From: CAZBUK01 sp964495085
GTDB lineage: Bacteria; Bacteroidota; Ignavibacteria; T3Sed10-11
Assembly (NCBI GenBank): GCA_964495085.1
Contig: CAZBUK010000066.1
Location: 1 to 22,531 of the forward strand
Reading direction: 5' to 3'
DNA: 22,531 nt
A model generated the notes under the pieces. It was not told the origin of the DNA and searched no databases. It worked only from the letters and a program-made list of their open reading frames with translations. Positions within the stretch are counted from its first letter, which is position 1. Every line of letters begins with the position of its first letter. The position numbers and the translations under genes are program-made. This document shows, piece by piece, positions 8,113-13,899 of the stretch.

Positions 8113-9225
8113 ATGGAAGAATACATACCTTATATGTTGTTCGGAATACCCGTTGTCAAGTATCTGTATGCGGCGGCGGTTCTTGCGGCGGCAGTTATCG
8201 CCCGAAAAATTTTCGACCGGTTTATCGGTAAGAAACTGCTGCAGTGGGTTTCGAAGACCAGCATCAAGTACGACGATCTCGTCATTACGGCGGTCATCCC
8301 GCCGGTAAATCTGTTGATCGTTCTCTACGGCGTCATCCTCGCGACCACGATCATAGAGCTGCCGGTTACGAATTTTCTTGCCGATGCCCTCCGCGTGACG
8401 CTTGCCCTGATCGTCGCGTGGATCGCATACCGCTTATGTACGCCCGTTGCGGAGGTGCTTCGCGATCTGATGGCCCGGTCGGACGAGTCGCTTGCCACAC
8501 AGTTCGTACCGCTCGTTCGCACCACGATGCAGGTCGCGGTTATTCTCGTGGGAGGAATTCTCATCCTGCAGAATTCGGGATATCAGGTGAGCAGTCTTCT
8601 CGCGGGCGTCGGCATCGGCGGCCTGGCTATCGCGCTCGCTGCCCAGGAGACGGTGTCGAATCTATTCGGCACCCTCGTCATGTTCACGGACAAACCGTTT
8701 AAGGTAGGGGATTGGATTCAGTTCAATGAGGTCGACGGAGACGTGGAGAGCATCGGCTTCCGTTCTACCCGCGTCCGGACCTGGGCGAAGTCGATAAAAG
8801 TGATTCCGAACAAAATGCTGACGTCGGAGATCATCGAGAACTGGTCCGTTATGCCCAAACGGCGTGTGCGCATGACGATCGGCGTTACCTACGACAGTCC
8901 GCCGGAAAAAGTCGATGAACTCACCGGGAGAATTTACTCGCTCTTACAGAGTCATTCTTCGGTGAATCAGGAGTACATGATCGTATCGTTCACGGACTTC
9001 GGGCCGTCTTCGCTCGATATTTTCGTCTATTATTTTACGACCAGCATCGCCTGGAAAGATTATATGCACGTTCGCCAGGACATAAATCTCGGAATAATGA
9101 AAATAGTCGAGGAACTCGGACTCAGCTTTGCCTTCCCGAGCCAGATGGTATACTTCGGCGACGAACTCCGGACCGTAACAGGGAACGGGGCGGGGAACCG
9201 GGATGACCAGTCGCTTCCGCAGTGA
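8113..9225 (+). CDS. MscS-family mechanosensitive ion channel
   Basis: A 370-residue inner-membrane channel that opens under membrane tension and releases solutes on osmotic downshift. About five membrane segments are predicted (roughly residues 14-33, 56-78, 88-108, 138-158 and 162-185), so it resembles the larger YbdG/YnaI-type members rather than three-helix MscS. The pore helix and following loop are diagnostic: SSLLAGVGIGGLAIALAAQE, then NLFG and the beta-domain start FKVGDWIQF. The soluble alpha/beta vestibule domain follows (PNKMLTSEIIENWS, VTYDSPPEKV). The C-terminus ends in a short polar tail. It starts 80 bases after dodecin, with the hairpin in between, and the ribosome binding site is weak. 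It is convergent with the next gene, with only 35 bases between the stops. Confidence 0.92.
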   Translation: MEEYIPYMLFGIPVVKYLYAAAVLAAAVIARKIFDRFIGKKLLQWVSKTSIKYDDLVITAVIPPVNLLIVLYGVILATTIIELPVTNFLADALRVTLALIVAWIAYRLCTPVAEVLRDLMARSDESLATQFVPLVRTTMQVAVILVGGILILQNSGYQVSSLLAGVGIGGLAIALAAQETVSNLFGTLVMFTDKPFKVGDWIQFNEVDGDVESIGFRSTRVRTWAKSIKVIPNKMLTSEIIENWSVMPKRRVRMTIGVTYDSPPEKVDELTGRIYSLLQSHSSVNQEYMIVSFTDFGPSSLDIFVYYFTTSIAWKDYMHVRQDINLGIMKIVEELGLSFAFPSQMVYFGDELRTVTGNGAGNRDDQSLPQ

Positions 9226-9260
9226 CTCTATCCGGATGTGACCAGGATTCAGGCGGAGCG

Positions 9261-10142
9261 CTAATCCAACGCAAGTACGTTTCGGGCGTAATCGGCTACG
9301 GATGTCAATCGTACGGGCATTTTAGAAAGAATATCGGACATATCGATTACCGATCCTTTGGCCAGCGAGAGCGAGAGTGCGGCTAACGTTTTGTGACGCG
9401 AATCGGTGGCGGCAGCTATCCTCGCGGCGAGGGCTTCTTCCGGGACAAATTGCAACTCAAATTTACTCCCGACTTCATGTTCGAATATCTGTACCACTTC
9501 GAGCGGACTCAATGCTTCGGGGCCGCCGAGTTCCAGAACGGAATTCGCCGCGGTCGGACTGTCTACCGATGCGACCGCGAACTCCGCTACGTTTGAGACA
9601 GATATCCAGCTTACCCGGTTCTTCCCGGATCCGAATATTGTAGCCTTGCGGTTTTTATAATCGAAACCCGTGAGTGGACTAAGCCAGATTTCCATGAAGT
9701 TCGTCGGCTGCAGGACCGAATACGTCAGACTGCTCTCCTTCAGCCTTTTTCCCACGCGACGCTTTGCTTCGAGAATCGGCGAGTCAACCTCCGATTTGTA
9801 AATAGAAACATACACAAAGCGGGTAATCCCCGCTGCGGAAGCCGCCCCGATGAGGTTGAAGTATCCTTCCGTGTCCACGTTTTCAAAGGTATCCTGCGGT
9901 TGCTGCGAGATGATCGATGTGGCCGTTGCAATAACCGTCGATGCGCCATCCACCGCTTTTCTTATGGATTCATGATCGGTCAGATCTCCGATGACGGTTT
10001 CAACGCCGATGTTGTTCAGCGCATTAACGCGACGGCGATCGGAAGACGAGCGCACCAAACCGCGCACGACACGATTCTGCGAACGGAGGCGGCGGCAGAT
10101 TTCTCCTCCTAACCATCCGGTGGATCCGACGACAAGAATCAT
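9261..10142 (-). CDS. NmrA-like NAD(P)-binding SDR family protein
   Basis: A 293-residue protein of the atypical short-chain dehydrogenase group (NmrA/SDR_a). The N-terminus is a Rossmann fold: MILVVGSTGWLGGEI carries the GxxGxxG dinucleotide-binding motif at residues 6-12, and an Arg-rich loop (RGLVRSSSDRRR) after the second strand suggests NADP preference. Further family features are IGDLTD, VYVSIYKSE and LQPTNFMEIW. The frame stays open much further upstream, but homology begins at the ATG at 10142, which has a perfect GGAGG about 7 bases before it. It diverges from the respiratory operon and converges with the MscS gene. Whether it acts as an enzyme, a redox sensor or a quinone/ubiquinone-pathway accessory (some relatives assist respiratory complexes) cannot be decided from sequence. 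Confidence 0.85.
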   Translation of the reverse strand: MILVVGSTGWLGGEICRRLRSQNRVVRGLVRSSSDRRRVNALNNIGVETVIGDLTDHESIRKAVDGASTVIATATSIISQQPQDTFENVDTEGYFNLIGAASAAGITRFVYVSIYKSEVDSPILEAKRRVGKRLKESSLTYSVLQPTNFMEIWLSPLTGFDYKNRKATIFGSGKNRVSWISVSNVAEFAVASVDSPTAANSVLELGGPEALSPLEVVQIFEHEVGSKFELQFVPEEALAARIAAATDSRHKTLAALSLSLAKGSVIDMSDILSKMPVRLTSVADYARNVLALD

Positions 10143-10225
10143 ACGTTTCCTCCTCGGTAAGAAATGCTCGGGTTGACGAATGGCGCGATGATGAAACAGT
10201 GTGGGAAGCACTCTAACTTTAAAAA

Positions 10226-10253
10226 ATGTATAAACCTCGCTACAGAAATGCAA
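10226..10253 (-). promoter_or_regulatory. Candidate promoter for the NmrA-like gene
   Basis: Read on the minus strand, TTGCAT (complement of 10248-10253) is followed after 15 bases by TATACAT (complement of 10226-10232). The spacing is shorter than the ideal 17, but both boxes resemble sigma-70 elements and lie about 85 bases upstream of the ATG. Assigned by eye only. Confidence 0.3.
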
Positions 10254-10292
10254 GTACTTTGTCTGGAATCGGAGCACGATATTTTCCGGATG

Positions 10293-10321
10293 TTGAAAAT
10301 AAAAATTCTTTTTAGTACTTT
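10293..10321 (+). promoter_or_regulatory. Candidate promoter for the ccoS-actF operon
   Basis: TTGAAA (10293-10298) is followed after 17 bases of A/T-rich sequence by TACTTT (10316-10321), about 40 bases before the ccoS start. The same stretch also fits the looser Bacteroidetes-type layout of TTG, about 20 bases, then TAnnTTT. I see no FNR-type TTGAT-N4-ATCAA box in the 217-base gap. The motif AGTACTTT overlaps the -10 and occurs again upstream at 10253-10260. Confidence 0.4.
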
Positions 10322-10359
10322 TACCTGTCACGTATCGAATCATACCCTGAGCATTCGAC

Positions 10360-10572
10360 ATGAATCTCCCCCTTGCTGCACTTCTCATTGTTCTCGTCGC
10401 TGTTATCGCTGCATCCGTCGCGCTCGCAGCGTTCTACTGGGCGGTACGCCGAAACCAGTTTTCAATCCGAGATCTCAACGAGGGCGGATACACCATTTTC
10501 GATAACGATGAACCTGTGGGTGAACCACAAGATTTAATGTTCGATGACTCCAGAAAAAAGACCTCCCCCTAA
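10360..10572 (+). CDS. ccoS: cbb3-type oxidase assembly protein CcoS
   Basis: A 70-residue protein with one N-terminal membrane helix (residues about 4-28, leading into FYWAVRRNQF) followed by the short polar segment with the acidic FDNDEP box. This is the standard layout of CcoS, where helix-WAV-R-x-QF is followed by the D/E-rich motif. CcoS is needed to insert haem b and/or copper into CcoN in other bacteria. In most genomes it lies just after ccoI; here it opens the operon, and ccoI lies about 10 kb downstream. Its end overlaps the ccoN frame by 29 bases, implying coupled translation. No strong ribosome binding site precedes the ATG. A polar C-terminal tail (DDSRKKTSP) ends the protein. 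Confidence 0.85.
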   Translation: MNLPLAALLIVLVAVIAASVALAAFYWAVRRNQFSIRDLNEGGYTIFDNDEPVGEPQDLMFDDSRKKTSP

Positions 10573-12019
10573 CGAAACCGAGCGGGCAAAAGCCTTTCAC
10601 CGGACCGAAGCGAGGGATGACCGCGAACTCCGGATGGCGATTGACGGTTCCGTTACCAGCCAAACCGCAATATTCTTCGCCAGTTCTCTTTTCTGGCTGC
10701 TGATCGGCTCGATATTCGGCCTCCTCGCCTCGATTAAAATGCATCTCCCCGACTGGACCGGCGAATGGGCAATCCTTACGTTCGGGAGAATCAGGCCGGT
10801 ACATCTGAATACCGTCGCTTACGGCTGGCTGTCGCTTGCCGGAGCTGGCGTTCTCGCATGGATGACGGCACGGCTCTGCCGCGTTCCGCTCAGATGGGGA
10901 TGGATGCTCTATGTATCGGCGATCCTGTGGAACGCAGGCGTGCTCTTCGGCACCGTCGCCGTTCTCACCGGATATACCCGTGGCATGGAATGGCTCGAAT
11001 TTCCGCGGCCCGCAGGCGCGGTCATCGCCGTGGGCTTCGTTTTCTTTGCACTCCCGATCCTGAAAACCTTTATCGACCGAAGAGTCAATCACGTCTATGT
11101 AAGTCTCTGGTATATCCTCGCGTCGGTTGTCTGGTTCCCGCTGCTCTATCTGACGGCGAACTTCGGTCATTACCAGGGAGTCGTCGAGGCCGGGATGAAC
11201 TGGTGGTACGCACATAATGTGCTCACGGTGTGGGTTACTCCCATCGGCCTTGCCATAGCATATTACTTTCTGCCGAAGGTAATCGGTAGACCTATCTATA
11301 GTTATTATCTAAGCCTGCTCGGATTCTGGTCGTTCGCCCTCTTCTATAACTGGAACGGCATACACCATCTCATCGGCGGACCGCTCCCGACGTGGCTTGT
11401 GACGATCTCGATTGTGGCGAGCGTCATGATGATTATCCCGGTCGTCGCCGTAGCGGTCAACCATCATATGACGACATTCAAGCATTTTCATATGCTTAAA
11501 TTCAGTCCCACGCTCAGATTTACGGTCTTCGGCGCGATGAGCTACACCGCCGTGAGCTTCCAGGGATCGTCGATGGCCTTTCGGTCAATCAACGAGGTGA
11601 CGCACTTTACGCATTACACGATCGGACACGCACATCTGGGAGTATACGCGTTCTCGACCATGCTTTTGTTCGGCGCAATCTACTACATCATGCCGCGCCT
11701 TGCGAAGTGGGAATGGCCGTATCCGAAACTGGTCAAACTGCACTTCTGGCTCACGGCGATCGGTGTTTTCGTATACGTCGTGGCACTCACCATCGGAGGC
11801 TGGTATCAAGGCAGGGATATGATCAATCCGGAGATCGACTTTTTATCTTCAATGCTTAGAACGATACCGTACCTGTGGGCGAGAAGTATCGGCGGGGCAT
11901 TGATGGTCCTCGGTCACGTCGTCTTTATAGGTCACTTCGCACTCATGGTTATCCGGACGGGTCCGCGTCGGTTCGCTCCGCCGTGGTTCAGAAAACCGGA
12001 GGAGGAGACCGCAGTATGA
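10544..12019 (+). CDS. ccoN: cbb3-type cytochrome c oxidase subunit I
   Basis: A 491-residue catalytic subunit of the C-type haem-copper oxygen reductase, with about 12 membrane helices in the inner membrane. It reduces oxygen to water and pumps protons. All metal ligands expected by comparison with Pseudomonas stutzeri CcoN can be placed: His87 (HLNTVAYGW) and His364 for the low-spin haem b, His362 for haem b3 (IGHAHLGVY), and His224 (WWYAHN), His274 and His275 (GIHHLIGG) for CuB. The cofactor tyrosine unique to this class, which cross-links to a CuB His, is present as Tyr268, exactly six residues before His274. The start at 10544 overlaps ccoS. A later Met at residue 31 is a possible alternative, since the first 30 residues are charged and not part of the conserved core. 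The stop overlaps the ccoO start (ATGA). Confidence 0.95.
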   Translation: MTPEKRPPPNETERAKAFHRTEARDDRELRMAIDGSVTSQTAIFFASSLFWLLIGSIFGLLASIKMHLPDWTGEWAILTFGRIRPVHLNTVAYGWLSLAGAGVLAWMTARLCRVPLRWGWMLYVSAILWNAGVLFGTVAVLTGYTRGMEWLEFPRPAGAVIAVGFVFFALPILKTFIDRRVNHVYVSLWYILASVVWFPLLYLTANFGHYQGVVEAGMNWWYAHNVLTVWVTPIGLAIAYYFLPKVIGRPIYSYYLSLLGFWSFALFYNWNGIHHLIGGPLPTWLVTISIVASVMMIIPVVAVAVNHHMTTFKHFHMLKFSPTLRFTVFGAMSYTAVSFQGSSMAFRSINEVTHFTHYTIGHAHLGVYAFSTMLLFGAIYYIMPRLAKWEWPYPKLVKLHFWLTAIGVFVYVVALTIGGWYQGRDMINPEIDFLSSMLRTIPYLWARSIGGALMVLGHVVFIGHFALMVIRTGPRRFAPPWFRKPEEETAV

Positions 12020-12630
12020 TGTTCATCAGACCCTTTGTCTTTTTTTTCGGCGTGCTCGCAACCTTACTACTCGGTTGGGCTGCACTCGTGGGTATTCCGG
12101 ATATGATGATATCCGAAATTAAACCCCCCGACGGTCTTGACAGATATACAGCGGAAGAGCTGTACGGAAGAAGAATCTACGTCAGGGAAGGGTGTATGTA
12201 TTGCCATAGCCAACAGGTACGACCGGAAGGATACGGCGCCGATCAGACTCGCTTCTGGGGTAGACCTTCGGTGCCGGCCGACTACGTCTACGACCGGCCT
12301 CATCTGCTCGGTACCATGCGTACGGGACCCGACCTCATGAACATCGGGGTAAGACAGACGAGCGTCGAGTGGCATATGATACACCTCTATAATCCCCGTC
12401 TCGTGGTTGAGGGTTCGATTATGCCCCCGTATCCATGGCTGTTCGAATTGAAACGATCGGTACCTCCCGCAGAGTATGTGCTTCCACTCCCCGATGGCTC
12501 GGTACCCGAAGGATATGTCGTCGTTGCTAGACCGGAAGCAGTAGCATTGGTACAATATCTCCTGAGCTTAGACAAGTCTTATCCAGCTCCACAGAGCACC
12601 CGAGAAAATGGCGAAGAAGAAGAAAAATAA
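12016..12630 (+). CDS. ccoO: cbb3-type oxidase monohaem cytochrome c subunit II
   Basis: A 204-residue membrane-anchored cytochrome that passes electrons to CcoN. An N-terminal helix (residues about 4-24) is followed by the periplasmic haem domain with the single site CMYCH (Cys60, Cys63, His64) in the canonical context GCMYCHSQQVRPEGYG. The axial Met is in EGSIMPPYPWLF, and the family blocks GRPSVPADYVYDRPHLLGTMRTGPDL and HLYNPR are intact. The ATG at 12016 shares bases with the ccoN stop and has GGAGGAGA 8 bases upstream; an adjacent second Met at 12019 is possible. The last 23 bases overlap ccoP. Length is typical of CcoO. There is no separate ccoQ between ccoO and ccoP. Confidence 0.95.
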   Translation: MMFIRPFVFFFGVLATLLLGWAALVGIPDMMISEIKPPDGLDRYTAEELYGRRIYVREGCMYCHSQQVRPEGYGADQTRFWGRPSVPADYVYDRPHLLGTMRTGPDLMNIGVRQTSVEWHMIHLYNPRLVVEGSIMPPYPWLFELKRSVPPAEYVLPLPDGSVPEGYVVVARPEAVALVQYLLSLDKSYPAPQSTRENGEEEEK

Positions 12631-13279
12631 TATCGACCAGGCTCCTGACCAGGTACCGGGACAGTTCCTGGATGAAAGCGACGATGCGGATGTATACTCC
12701 ATCCACGATCAGATCGTATCCCGGGAGAAAGGAGAACCGGATGAGGGATTCGAACCGACTCCCTGGTGGGTATGGACCATTAGCGTCGTTGTCCTTTTTG
12801 CGATGGGATATTACCTCGGGCGGTACAGCGGCACTTTCGGAACGGTCGCCCATGAAGTAGAGATGCCGGCGGTTCACACCGAGGAATCAGCGGCCAGTGA
12901 AGTACGCGGCGATATCATCTATGCGGGCGTCTGCCAGGCTTGTCATCAATCGGACGGACAGGGCGTTCCCGGCAGATATCCCCCGCTGGCGGGATCTGAA
13001 TGGGTAACCGGCGATGCCGATACGCCGGCACGCATCGTCCTCTTCGGTCTCGAAGGACCAATTGTCGTCCAGGGTACGACCTATAACGACAGGATGGATC
13101 CGTTCGGGAATCGTCTGGACGACCGGGAGGCCGCTGCAGTAATCAATTACATCCGTTCATCATGGGGAAATGAAGCGTCTGAAATAGCTCCCGAACGGAT
13201 CGGCGAATTGCGCGAGGAACATTCGGGCCGAGGAACATGGAGAGCGTCGGAGTTAGAGGCGTTGAGGAGATCGGAATGA
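12608..13279 (+). CDS. ccoP: CcoP-like monohaem cytochrome c subunit of the cbb3 oxidase
   Basis: A 223-residue protein with a long charged N-terminal cytoplasmic arm (about 50 residues), one membrane helix starting at PWWVWTISVV (residues 53-72), and a single cytochrome c domain with haem site CQACH (Cys109, Cys112, His113). The probable axial Met is in the YNDRMDPFG segment. The arm with HDQIV...EGFEPTPWW matches the CcoP/FixP N-terminal domain. Canonical CcoP has two c-type haems; here there is one, followed by a polar tail of about 30 residues. It overlaps ccoO by 23 bases and its stop overlaps the actA start (ATGA), so the oxidase and the ACIII genes are translationally coupled through it. 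It is the natural candidate to receive electrons from ActA or ActE. Confidence 0.85.
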   Translation: MAKKKKNNIDQAPDQVPGQFLDESDDADVYSIHDQIVSREKGEPDEGFEPTPWWVWTISVVVLFAMGYYLGRYSGTFGTVAHEVEMPAVHTEESAASEVRGDIIYAGVCQACHQSDGQGVPGRYPPLAGSEWVTGDADTPARIVLFGLEGPIVVQGTTYNDRMDPFGNRLDDREAAAVINYIRSSWGNEASEIAPERIGELREEHSGRGTWRASELEALRRSE

Positions 13280-13794
13280 ACAAATCGTTGTCCGCCCTAA
13301 AATTCGCGTTATATTCGATTCTCACTGCCGGCATATCGATTTTTCTTGTTTTGGTAGGTTGTGAACGTCAACCGACACACCCGCGTCAACCCATTAATTT
13401 CAGCCATAAAATTCACGTAACCGATTATAAGATCGATTGCCAGTATTGCCATAGCGGAGTCCGCCGGGGTGCGGTCGCGGGGATTCCCTCGGTTCAGACA
13501 TGCATGGGCTGCCACCAACTTGTGGCCGCCACAAAACCGGAAATTATCAAGCTCCGCGAGATCTGGGAGCGGGGGGAACCGATCAGATGGAAACGAGTTA
13601 ATGTTGTAGCAGACTTCGTCTACTTCAACCACTATCCGCATGTCAGCAGGGGCGTCTCCTGCGAACATTGTCATGGCGACGTTGCCGCTCAGGAAGAGTT
13701 GCTCCCGAAACCGCAGCTCCACAGCATGAGCTGGTGTGTGGATTGTCACCGTACCTACGAGACGAGCATCGATTGTTATGTCTGTCACCGTTGA
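13276..13794 (+). CDS. actA: Alternative complex III pentahaem cytochrome ActA
   Basis: A 172-residue multihaem cytochrome with five CxxCH sites: CQYCH (55-59), CMGCH (76-80), CEHCH (129-133), CVDCH (154-158) and CYVCH (167-171). Histidines outside these sites (FSHKIH at 44-47, FNHYPH at 119-122, LHS at 149) can serve as distal ligands for a class III-type bis-His arrangement. An N-terminal hydrophobic segment ends in a lipobox-like LVGC (Cys29), so it is probably lipid-anchored on the periplasmic side or membrane-spanning. In known ACIII, ActA takes electrons from the Fe-S protein ActB and hands them to ActE or an oxidase cytochrome. The start at 13276 overlaps the ccoP stop. A 105-base gap with hairpins separates it from actB. 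Confidence 0.93.
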   Translation: MNKSLSALKFALYSILTAGISIFLVLVGCERQPTHPRQPINFSHKIHVTDYKIDCQYCHSGVRRGAVAGIPSVQTCMGCHQLVAATKPEIIKLREIWERGEPIRWKRVNVVADFVYFNHYPHVSRGVSCEHCHGDVAAQEELLPKPQLHSMSWCVDCHRTYETSIDCYVCHR

Positions 13795-13800
13795 GGCGAA

Positions 13801-13859
13801 CCGCCGATTCGGCGGCATCGCCCGGGTGAATAAATTCAATCAGGTATAGATTTCCTGAT
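13801..13859 (+). other. Tandem inverted repeats in the actA-actB gap
   Basis: Two separate inverted repeats lie just after actA. One is the near-perfect palindrome CCGCCGATTCGGCGG (13801-13815). The second is ATCAGG (13839-13844) with CCTGAT (13854-13859) and a 9-base loop. Neither is followed by a T-run, so complete termination is unlikely. They may set mRNA stability or partial termination before actB. Confidence 0.4.
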
Positions 13860-13899
13860 GCCCTGAAAGATTTCGGGTTAAATACAGTTACAGGACCAG

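Noticed and set aside
10143..10359. FNR/CRP-type operator expected upstream of a cbb3 operon
   Set aside because: I looked for TTGAT-N4-ATCAA or close variants and found none; the lone TTGAC at about 10174 has no matching half-site.
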